Assembly (NCBI GenBank): GCA_030598065.1
Contig: JAUVQR010000124.1
Coordinates: forward strand, 1 to 5,329
Length of the DNA: 5,329 nucleotides
Source of the DNA: Planctomycetota bacterium
GTDB taxonomy: Bacteria; Planctomycetota; Brocadiia; Brocadiales; Bathyanammoxibiaceae
Reading direction: 5' to 3'
Positions 1 to 5,254 of the stretch are shown piece after piece. A program made the translations under genes and the position numbers. Positions within the stretch are counted from its first letter, which is position 1, and every line of letters begins with the position of its first letter. The notes beneath the pieces are model-generated. The model saw only the letters and a list, made by a program, of their open reading frames with translations, had not been told where the DNA came from and searched no databases.

Positions 1-180
1 CGATTACTTTATCTAAGGAAGTTAAGAAATTATATCCATTATGCAGATTATTACAAGCTGTTTCGCCCCCGTGGTTTTAGGCAAACAAGAGCAACGCTAC
101 ACCGGCCGCATAACCATTGCCGGAAACTGCAACACTGGAACATCCATGAACGGGCAGGATACCTGTTTTGCGTACAGGCG

Positions 181-203
181 GTCAAGGTCATTTGCACCTT
201 GAC
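181..203. repeat. Perfect 8-bp inverted repeat, operator-like
   Basis: GTCAAGGT at 181-188 and ACCTTGAC at 196-203 are exact reverse complements separated by 7 bases. No T tract follows the right arm, so an intrinsic terminator is unlikely. The right arm contains TTGAC, which is also the best -35 candidate upstream of the GspE fragment. A dimeric regulator could therefore occupy the promoter here; that role is inferred from position only. Confidence 0.45.
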
Positions 204-227
204 TTGGTCGTGCCCAGTAGTAATAAT
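199..227 (+). promoter_or_regulatory. Candidate sigma70-type promoter
   Basis: TTGACT at 199-204 matches five of the six -35 consensus bases. The AT-rich block TAATAAT at 221-227 lies 16 bases downstream and can serve as the -10 element. Initiation near 234 would leave a leader of about 45 bases before the GTG at 280. It is the only good promoter-like pair seen before the secretion genes. The -35 overlaps the right arm of the inverted repeat at 181-203. No transcription data support it. Confidence 0.35.
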
Positions 228-279
228 GTGACTTAGTTCGTGCTGTTTATGGTTCTAAGTCTTGGTGAAAGGCTAGGTT

Positions 280-729
280 GTGAAAAAGAAAACCTCCCGC
301 CAGAAACATAGCTCTTCAAAGCGTAAACTTCTTGACATGGGTGTCGAATCGTTCCTGCTGGCCTCATCACAGACGGCGGTTATCGCACAAAGACTTACCA
401 GAACCATCTGCAAGCGATGCAAGGAAGAGACAGACCCCGACCCGGTACTGGTAAAGCGCCTGGGCAGCGAAGAAATAACCAGTGGAATCAAACTTTATCA
501 CGGCAAGGGATGCTCCTATTGCAGGGGCACCGGCTACCGGGGCAGGATAGCCGTTATTGAATTACTTAACGTTACCCCTGAGATACGTGACTTGATAATA
601 CAACATGCCGACAGTAACATAATTCAAACCACCGCGGTAAAACAGGGATTTAAGACCCTCAGGGAGGACGGTATTGAAAAGGTTGCGCAGGGTATAACCA
701 CCATAGAAGAGTTACTCAGGTTGTTCTGA
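280..729 (+). CDS. gspE: GspE/PilB secretion ATPase, C-terminal fragment
   Basis: This is the C-terminal end of a type II secretion / type IV pilus assembly ATPase, the cytoplasmic hexamer that powers pseudopilus or pilus extension. From about residue 17 (LLDMGVESFLLASS) the sequence follows the family closely: VIAQRLTR at 34-41, a four-cysteine zinc site C44-x2-C47 and C78-x2-C81, the GTGYRGR loop at 83-89, and TLREDG...GITTIEELLR near the end. Family members are usually about 550 residues; this frame has 149. The N1E domain, Walker A, Asp box, Walker B and His box are all absent, so it cannot hydrolyse ATP as it stands. The first 16 residues are very basic and serine-rich and do not match GspE. 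The only usable start is GTG at 280, after an in-frame stop at 274-276, with GAAAGG just upstream as a weak ribosome binding site. The gspF-like gene starts 5 bases after its stop. PilB is the alternative name; the family call is firm, but the gene is probably non-functional or artificially truncated. Confidence 0.85.
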   Translation: MKKKTSRQKHSSSKRKLLDMGVESFLLASSQTAVIAQRLTRTICKRCKEETDPDPVLVKRLGSEEITSGIKLYHGKGCSYCRGTGYRGRIAVIELLNVTPEIRDLIIQHADSNIIQTTAVKQGFKTLREDGIEKVAQGITTIEELLRLF

Positions 730-734
730 AGCTC

Positions 735-1958
735 ATGCCACAATACACCTACACAGCCATCGATGACGACGGAAAGCCCGTAGACGGAACGCTCAAAGCG
801 GAGAATGAAGACGAGCTGGCAACAAACCTGTCTCAAATGGGCTACTACCTGCTTACCGCCACAGCGGCCAAACAGGGGAAAAAGGCGAAGAAGTGGGCAA
901 AGAGGGGTTTCTATTTCGGCAACGTAAAGCAAAGGGAGATAATAACCTTTACCCACCACCTCTCCACAGTACTCTCGGCCGGTATCCCCATCCTCCAAGG
1001 CCTCGAAGACCTGGTAGAACAGACAGAAGACGCGCGGTTTAAAGAGATACTCACAGAGACAAGAGATGACGTGCAGGGAGGAAGTAGTCTCTCGGACGCG
1101 ATGGCAAAACACCCGGAGGCCTTTTCCGATCTGTACGTAAACCTGCTCCGGGCAGGGGAGACCTCCGGCGAAGTGGACAGGGTGCTCGCAGAGATAGCAA
1201 GGTTTCTGGAGTGGCAGGAGGAGATGACCGCCAACGTCAAGCAGATAACCATTTACCCCGCCGTGGTCTTTGGCGCAATCGTTCTGCTGGTGGGTTATCT
1301 TTTCGCCTTTGTCTTCCCGACGTTTACCAAGATTCTCACACAATTAAACGTACCCCTGCCCCTGCCAACGCTCATAGTAATAGCCATAACCAACTTCATG
1401 AAGAACTACTGGTGGCTCCTGCTTATCGGCATAGCGGGCGTTATAACCACGATAAAAGTGATCTTACGGTTCCCCTGGGGAAAGTACGCGTTCGACCGGT
1501 TTAAACTTGGAATACCCATCTTTGGGACGCTGATACGAAAGATCGCCCTATCTCGTTTTGCTCACTTCATGGCCCTTCTATATTCTGCGGGCGTGGACAT
1601 CCTTGAGTCACTGGCCGTGGTGGAGAAGGTCGTCGGTAACGAGGTCATTGCCAGGGTGATACGCGATGCGCGAGAACAGGTCAAGGCGGGCCACCGCCTG
1701 TCTGAGCCCCTGAGGGCCAGCAAGCAGTTTCCGCCGATGGTGGTGAGAATGGTAGAAATTGGAGAAATAAGCGGCCAACTGGACAAGACCCTGCTGAAAG
1801 TAAGTGACTTCTACGACCGAGAGATACCGCAAACGGTCAAGAAGGTCTTTGCGGCCTTCGAGCCGATAATGATAGTCTTCTTGGCCGGGATAGTCCTGCT
1901 GGTAGCCGTATCCATGTATCTACCCCTGTACAGCTCTCTGGGCCAGCTCGGAAAATAG
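735..1958 (+). CDS. gspF: GspF/PilC-type inner-membrane platform protein
   Basis: This polytopic inner-membrane protein of the type II secretion / type IV pilus machine contacts the GspE/PilB ATPase and the L/M (PilMNO) subcomplex. The 407-residue length is normal for the family. The N-terminus (MPQYTYTAIDDDGK) is the typical opening and supports the ATG at 735. Two repeats of the T2SSF domain are visible, at about residues 68-195 and 272-395. Each has the family's G-E-x-S-G signature (AGETSGEV at 140-147, EIGEISGQL at 341-349) and each begins with an F-x-x-x-L-x-x-L-L-x-A/S-G-type helix (FTHHLSTVLSAG; FAHFMALLYSAG). Three membrane helices are likely, at about 172-195, 223-245 and 375-397. 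No strong Shine-Dalgarno precedes the start, which lies 5 bases after the ATPase stop, so translational coupling is likely. The gene looks intact. Calling it GspF rather than PilC rests on the GspL-like neighbour and is less certain than the family. Confidence 0.93.
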   Translation: MPQYTYTAIDDDGKPVDGTLKAENEDELATNLSQMGYYLLTATAAKQGKKAKKWAKRGFYFGNVKQREIITFTHHLSTVLSAGIPILQGLEDLVEQTEDARFKEILTETRDDVQGGSSLSDAMAKHPEAFSDLYVNLLRAGETSGEVDRVLAEIARFLEWQEEMTANVKQITIYPAVVFGAIVLLVGYLFAFVFPTFTKILTQLNVPLPLPTLIVIAITNFMKNYWWLLLIGIAGVITTIKVILRFPWGKYAFDRFKLGIPIFGTLIRKIALSRFAHFMALLYSAGVDILESLAVVEKVVGNEVIARVIRDAREQVKAGHRLSEPLRASKQFPPMVVRMVEIGEISGQLDKTLLKVSDFYDREIPQTVKKVFAAFEPIMIVFLAGIVLLVAVSMYLPLYSSLGQLGK

Positions 1959-1997
1959 TTGTTGTCTTACTTCTTTTAACTCTGTCCAAGAAACCGT

Positions 1998-3539
1998 ATG
2001 GCAAAGAGCATACTATCAATAGGCATGGAAGTCGCTCAAGGCCCGACACACCTGGAGATAAGGCTGGTCGAGATGGCAAGCTCGGCTGAAGGACTTGAGA
2101 TAACGAATTTCGCGGTGGTGGAACTGCCCCCCGGAGGCATACGTCTCCTGGGGCCTCGCCTGGAAAACCTGCTGCAAGAAAAAGGCTTCGAAGCAAAGAC
2201 CATTGACGCCATTATACCATTCCCGTCCATAGACTACCGTCTGGCGTCCCTGCCGCCCATGTCAGGCTCCGACTTAAAAACCGCCATAGGCCGGGAGACC
2301 CGGAAGGACATAAAGTTCCCCCCGGAAGAATTGACGTCACACTATGAGTCACTGGGCGAGTCTGAAGAAAAGGGCGTGCGCAAAATCGAACTGCTGATAG
2401 CCAGGATACGGTCCAAGGATATGGAAGACCTTCTATCCATGGCCGGTGAATTCCACCTTAACTTCAGCACTCTGACGGTGGTGCCCGCCGCCATGCTCAA
2501 TCTGCTCAGGATAAAGGACGACACCAAAGACGAGACACTGGCAATGGTCCACGCCGGCACCGAGAAGGGAACAATAGTTATCTACGACCACGGCAACCTC
2601 CGTTTCCCAAGAGAGTTCCCGTTAAGACTTAACACGGAGTCTCCGGAATGGTCCAAACGTCTCGTAGCCGAAATAAAGCGCTCCCTGCTATTCATAAAGC
2701 AACAGGCGAGGGGACTTGTGGTCAACAAGATACTCATTCTCGGCGATATGGTGCAAGCGAAAGCCGTTGCCGACACTATTACCTCCGAGACCAACATACC
2801 CACAGAGGTCTACGCCCCTCTTGGGCTTGACCTTTCGCCCCTGGGTGACAGGGTGCACGAATTCAGAGAGTCACTACCCGCACTGTCAATACCCCTTGGG
2901 CTGGCATGGAAAGGGCCCGACCACTCCAGATTAAACCTGATGTCCCAGCGATTGACCGCACAAAGGCGGGCCAACCGGGCGAAGTGGGCGACACTGTCGG
3001 TAGGCGTAATACTTATCTTAATCCTGGCGGGAAATTATTTCTTATTGTCAAGGAAGACGGCGCCGTACACGGAAGAATATAATCGCGTGCGGGGCGAACT
3101 TTCCATACTCAGGCCGCAGACACGTGAAATGAGAGAGATGCAGGATGAAAGGGACGCGCTGGACTCTCGCAACGTCTTTCTTGGAAAGATACAAGGTCCC
3201 GTTACCCCATGGAATGAGATATTGAGGACGTTGAGCCTCAGCGTACCAAAAGAAATGGTACTTAATTCACTTGACATAAAAGAGACGGAAACCGGCTGGA
3301 CACTGAAACTTAGCGGACAGGTGGTCGGGCCGAACGCCAACCTGGTACAAGACAAATTCAATGACTTCTTCTCCCTTTTCCTGACATGCCCGGCATTGAG
3401 CAACGGAAAGATAGAGTCTCTCAAGATAGGCCCAATGTCGATAGCAGGAGCAATAGGGTCAAGGGCCAGCAAGCTTGATTTTACCATCAGCATGCACATA
3501 AGGCCTAATGAGGGCCCGGGTAGTGTCGCTAAAAGATAG
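1998..3539 (+). CDS. GspL-like protein: PilM actin-fold plus PilN-like domain
   Basis: This is a bitopic assembly protein that would link the cytoplasmic ATPase to the periplasmic part of the secretion/pilus platform. Residues 1 to about 305 resemble the PilM/GspL actin-like fold: an opening strand pair (ILSIGMEV...LEIRLVEM), the P-x-x-x-x-x-x-R-L-x-x-L-P-P region at about 74-87, VVPAAMLNLLR at 161-171, an ILILGD strand at 245-250, and IPLGLAWKG at 298-306. One membrane helix lies at about 332-350, preceded by basic residues (QRRANRAKW). A charged, probably coiled-coil stretch (about 357-392) then leads into a PilN-like domain with PWNEILRTLSLSVPKEMVLNSL at about 404-425. PilM and PilN are normally separate proteins; joined like this they match GspL. 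The phosphate-binding loops look degenerate: the usual G-x-D-x-G start is GMEVA, and the second loop reads VHAG instead of a D-x-G form. The ATG at 1998 lies 39 bases after gspF with only a weak upstream AAGAAA. The gene overlaps the next one by up to 32 bases. Confidence 0.85.
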   Translation: MAKSILSIGMEVAQGPTHLEIRLVEMASSAEGLEITNFAVVELPPGGIRLLGPRLENLLQEKGFEAKTIDAIIPFPSIDYRLASLPPMSGSDLKTAIGRETRKDIKFPPEELTSHYESLGESEEKGVRKIELLIARIRSKDMEDLLSMAGEFHLNFSTLTVVPAAMLNLLRIKDDTKDETLAMVHAGTEKGTIVIYDHGNLRFPREFPLRLNTESPEWSKRLVAEIKRSLLFIKQQARGLVVNKILILGDMVQAKAVADTITSETNIPTEVYAPLGLDLSPLGDRVHEFRESLPALSIPLGLAWKGPDHSRLNLMSQRLTAQRRANRAKWATLSVGVILILILAGNYFLLSRKTAPYTEEYNRVRGELSILRPQTREMREMQDERDALDSRNVFLGKIQGPVTPWNEILRTLSLSVPKEMVLNSLDIKETETGWTLKLSGQVVGPNANLVQDKFNDFFSLFLTCPALSNGKIESLKIGPMSIAGAIGSRASKLDFTISMHIRPNEGPGSVAKR

Positions 3540-3903
3540 GCTGGAGAAAATCCCGCAAAGCGTAAGGGTATGGCTGCCCATGATACCGATAGTCCTGGCA
3601 GCAATATTGTTGTACTTTCTGATATTGAACCCGAAGGCCCGAAACATAGAACAACTCCAGCGGGACACAAAACAGGTTCAAATGCAAGTTGATACGGAAC
3701 GGCGACTGCTGGCGACCTTTGAGCCGCTTTCCGGCCAAGAGGCAGGCCGCATAAAGGTAACCAACAGGGCAATAAATAAACTGGTAAAAGAGCTGGTTTC
3801 CAGGGACGAAATATACAATCTGGTGGCAGAAAAAGCCATGGAGTGCGATGTCACCGGCGTGGCAATTGACCCGCAGCACCTACCGAGCAGGAAGAAGGGT
3901 TGA
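3508..3903 (+). CDS. PilO/GspM-like protein, N-terminal part (frameshifted gene)
   Basis: This is the N-terminal part of a bitopic PilO/GspM-type protein, the partner of the PilN/GspL periplasmic domain in the secretion platform. It has a short cytoplasmic tail, one membrane helix at about 22-40 (VWLPMIPIVLAAILLYFLIL), a charged coiled-coil-like segment at about 42-70, and the first helix and strand of the ferredoxin-like domain (EIYNLVAEKAMECDVTGVAI, 101-120). At 131 residues it is shorter than the roughly 200 usual for PilO. Its last ten residues (PQHLPSRKKG) look unlike the family, while another frame continues the fold from about 3870. It therefore appears to be one gene broken by a frameshift. 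The start is uncertain: ATG 3508 follows AAGG by only 4 bases, whereas GTG 3523 has GAGGG 8 bases upstream and yields the natural-looking start MSLKDRLEKIP. Either start overlaps the preceding gene, as expected for coupled translation. The family call rests on architecture and gene order more than on motifs. Confidence 0.75.
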   Translation: MRARVVSLKDRLEKIPQSVRVWLPMIPIVLAAILLYFLILNPKARNIEQLQRDTKQVQMQVDTERRLLATFEPLSGQEAGRIKVTNRAINKLVKELVSRDEIYNLVAEKAMECDVTGVAIDPQHLPSRKKG

Positions 3904-4124
3904 CGTATACCGACGTAGAGGCCGATATGTCACTGATAAAGCTGACGTTTTATTCAGACGCGGAGTCTTTGAGCTGCCTGTTCGAGGATATCGAAGAAAG
4001 TAAGGCCATAATGGTAGACTCTCTTACAGTAACTAGGGAAGTACCCAAGCCAAGGGTAGAGGCCGTCTTCAGGGTCTTTGCAATGGCAGAGAAAAATAGC
4101 GGCCTCGTCCCGGGCCATACGTAA
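3900..4124 (+). CDS. PilO/GspM-like protein, C-terminal part (frameshifted gene)
   Basis: This is the remainder of the PilO/GspM-like periplasmic domain, in a different frame from its N-terminal part. The pattern is strand (TDVEADMSLIKLTFYSD), helix (AESLSCLFEDIEESKAI), strand (MVDSLTVTRE), strand (VEAVFRVFAMAEK). This is the second half of a ferredoxin-like fold and what PilO/GspM needs after residue 120 of the upstream piece. The frame is open from 3870, and its extra residues (PAAPTEQEEG) read as a normal linker. Joining at 3870 gives about 205 residues, the usual PilO size. The drawn start is TTG 3900, which overlaps the upstream stop as TTGA and has AGGA a few bases before it; ATG 3927 is another in-frame start. 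Separate translation is thus formally possible, but a lone soluble half domain without a membrane anchor would be unlikely to work. Stop TAA is at 4122-4124. Confidence is high that this is coding sequence and low that it is an independent gene. Confidence 0.6.
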   Translation: MTYTDVEADMSLIKLTFYSDAESLSCLFEDIEESKAIMVDSLTVTREVPKPRVEAVFRVFAMAEKNSGLVPGHT

Positions 4125-4141
4125 AAAACGCGCGATTCCGC

Positions 4142-4146
4142 GGAGG
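4142..4146 (+). promoter_or_regulatory. Shine-Dalgarno site that sets the radical SAM start
   Basis: GGAGG lies 9 bases before the ATG at 4156 and is the strongest ribosome binding site in the window. It selects ATG 4156 over an in-frame TTG at 4078, which would add 26 basic residues unlike the family and overlap the preceding coding sequence. Confidence 0.7.
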
Positions 4147-4155
4147 CCACCAGGT

Positions 4156-5031
4156 ATGTCAGACCACGCGCACACAGAAACCCGTCTTGAAGAGGCATAC
4201 GCGCTGCTGTCGCCCTGCAGGCTATGCCCCAGGAACTGTAAGGTAATGCGGCTTGAGGGCCAGAAGGGCTTTTGCGGGATAGGGCGTAACGCAGTGGTGT
4301 CATCCTCTGGACCCCATTTCGGTGAGGAAGCCCCTCTGGTGGGCCAGTGCGGTTCTGGCACCATCTTTTTCGCCGGCTGCAACCTGGGCTGCCTCTTCTG
4401 CCAGAACTACGACATAAGCCACCTACGCGCCGGCGAGGAGGTTTCGACCGAAAAGATTACCTCTCTGATGCTGGCCCTGGAGAAAAGGGGCTGCCATAAC
4501 ATAAACTTCGTCACCCCCACCCACGTCAGCCCCCAGATTATGGAGGCAACGCAGATTGCGCGCAGAACGGGCCTGAGCGTGCCGACGGTGTATAACTGCG
4601 GCGGGTACGAGTCCGTGGAGACGCTCAGGCTTCTTGAAGGCACCATTGACATATACATGCCCGATGCAAAGTACGCGGACCCCAAGTGGTCCAAAAAATT
4701 CTCGGGGGCTAAAGACCACCCGGAGGTAATGAAAGCGGCGCTGAAGGAGATGCACCGCCAGGTCGGGAATTTGGTAATACAAAACGGCATCGCCGTGAGA
4801 GGACTGCTTGTAAGGCATCTGGTCTTGCCCAATAACGTGGCGGGCAGCCGGGGGATAATCGATTTTGTCGCCGAAGAGATATCGCCCGATACATACATAA
4901 ACGTGATGGACCAGTATTATCCGTGTTACAGGGCCGGAGAGTTTGGGGAGATAAACCGCCGCATCACCTATGAAGAGTACGAGGAGGCTTATGCCTACGC
5001 GAAAGAAAAAGGGCTGAGATTGGCAGATTAA
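4156..5031 (+). CDS. PflX-type (COG1313) radical SAM protein
   Basis: This is a soluble cytoplasmic radical SAM enzyme of 291 residues. The SAM-cleaving 4Fe-4S cluster motif is C75-x3-C79-x2-C82, within FFAGCNLGCLFCQNYDIS. An N-terminal cysteine set, C21-x2-C24-x3-C28 followed by C40 (GFCGIG), is characteristic of the COG1313 group, related to pyruvate formate-lyase activating enzymes, and probably binds a further metal centre. Further family stretches are HNINFVTPTHVSPQI (114-128), VPTVYNCGGYES (142-153), DIYMPDAKY (165-173), the glycine-rich VRHLVLPNN (219-227), and the ending GEINRRITYEEYEEA (264-278). The gene appears full length. The substrate is unknown for the family; glycyl-radical-enzyme activation is suggested by similarity only, and no glycyl radical enzyme is present in the window. 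It follows the PilO/GspM-like gene by 31 bases with no visible terminator between, so co-transcription is plausible, but its own strong ribosome binding site and unrelated chemistry suggest a functionally separate gene. Confidence 0.92.
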   Translation: MSDHAHTETRLEEAYALLSPCRLCPRNCKVMRLEGQKGFCGIGRNAVVSSSGPHFGEEAPLVGQCGSGTIFFAGCNLGCLFCQNYDISHLRAGEEVSTEKITSLMLALEKRGCHNINFVTPTHVSPQIMEATQIARRTGLSVPTVYNCGGYESVETLRLLEGTIDIYMPDAKYADPKWSKKFSGAKDHPEVMKAALKEMHRQVGNLVIQNGIAVRGLLVRHLVLPNNVAGSRGIIDFVAEEISPDTYINVMDQYYPCYRAGEFGEINRRITYEEYEEAYAYAKEKGLRLAD

Positions 5032-5036
5032 TCTGC
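5023..5036. repeat. 14-bp perfect palindrome over a stop codon
   Basis: GCAGATTAATCTGC is its own reverse complement and spans the TAA stop (5029-5031) of the radical SAM gene. There is no loop and no following T tract, so it is not a typical terminator. It could be a protein-binding site or chance. Confidence 0.25.
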
Positions 5037-5092
5037 TATTCTGCACCAAGCGAAGTTATGTCTTTACCGACAACTTTAATTAATCTTATAGG

Positions 5093-5110
5093 CCGGGGCT
5101 CTGCCCCCGG
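5093..5110. repeat. GC-rich hairpin, intergenic
   Basis: CCGGGGC at 5093-5099 pairs with GCCCCCGG at 5103-5110 around the loop TCT, leaving one bulged C at 5108. It stands directly after an AT-rich stretch (TTAATTAA at 5076-5083). The stem is strong but is followed by TAAGAC rather than a T tract, so it does not read as an intrinsic terminator. It resembles short GC-rich dispersed palindromes of bacterial intergenic regions; copy number cannot be judged from one window. Confidence 0.45.
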
Positions 5111-5136
5111 TAAGACCGACTCGCATTCTCATCCGC

Positions 5137-5158
5137 CATGGGTGACAGAGCACCCATG
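5137..5158. repeat. Perfect 8-bp stem hairpin, REP-like
   Basis: CATGGGTG at 5137-5144 and CACCCATG at 5151-5158 are exact inverted arms around the 6-base loop ACAGAG. The downstream bases are CTATAAAAGG, not a T tract. The form (short perfect stem, purine-rich loop, intergenic site) fits a dispersed REP-like element rather than a terminator. Confidence 0.5.
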
Positions 5159-5192
5159 CTATAAAAGGATTATGTGAAGGTATTAATGTAGA

Positions 5193-5210
5193 GGTGCGTC
5201 TCAACGCGCC
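5193..5210. repeat. Hairpin GGTGCGT/ACGCGCC, REP-like
   Basis: GGTGCGT at 5193-5199 pairs with ACGCGCC at 5204-5210 around the loop CTCA, with one G-T wobble. Stems of the form GGTGCGT...ACGCACC are common as short dispersed palindromes in bacterial genomes, and the wobble would be a single change from that form. It ends 44 bases before the ATG at 5255, so in mRNA it would lie in the 5' leader of that gene. Confidence 0.45.
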
Positions 5211-5254
5211 CCAAAAATGCAAACTTAGAAGATGACACCAAAGGAACTGCCCAC

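Larger units (their letters stand above)
1..279. other. Upstream region with no supportable gene
   Basis: No recognisable protein or RNA is visible here. A 53-codon reading frame runs from an ATG at 41 to a TGA at 200-202, and an unstarted frame of about 76 codons is open from base 1 to a stop near 231. A minus-strand frame is open from about 246 down to 98 but lacks an early start. None resembles a known family. The frame of the downstream GspE fragment is closed here by stops at 256-258 and 274-276, so the missing part of that gene does not extend into this stretch, and I see no Walker A, Walker B or HTN-type motif in any frame. The first 60 bases are clearly AT-richer than the rest of the window. 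It could be intergenic DNA, the remnant of an insertion, or sequence joined here by misassembly. Confidence 0.5.

Noticed and set aside
41..202. A 53-codon open frame starting at ATG 41
   Set aside because: It has no convincing ribosome binding site, no recognisable family, and an odd composition; its stop falls inside the inverted repeat. There is too little to call a gene.
624..1343. A 239-codon open frame on the minus strand opposite gspF
   Set aside because: It lies entirely antisense to the well-recognised gspE/gspF coding sequence, has an unnatural composition rich in cysteine and glycine, and has no recognisable family. It is a shadow of a real gene.
3035..3772. A 245-codon open frame on the minus strand across the L-like and M-like genes
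   Set aside because: It is antisense to two genes whose domain structure is clear and spans their overlap without any recognisable domain. It is a shadow frame.
3889..3900. Programmed -1 frameshift at the AGGAAGAAGGG purine run
   Set aside because: No X-XXY-YYZ slippery heptamer is present, I see no obvious stimulatory structure just downstream, and restoration by one extra C at 3870-3872 is simpler and keeps a better linker.
4078..4155. Upstream TTG start extending the radical SAM protein by 26 residues
   Set aside because: The added residues are basic and unlike the family, they overlap the preceding coding sequence, and the GGAGG at 4142-4146 clearly favours ATG 4156.
5063..5090. Promoter-like pair TTTACC and CTTATA, spacing 16
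   Set aside because: Both hexamers are weak matches, and a GC-rich hairpin lies directly downstream. An AT-rich intergenic stretch yields such pairs by chance.
5093..5210. Intrinsic terminator for the radical SAM gene or the secretion operon
   Set aside because: None of the three hairpins is followed by a T tract on either strand.
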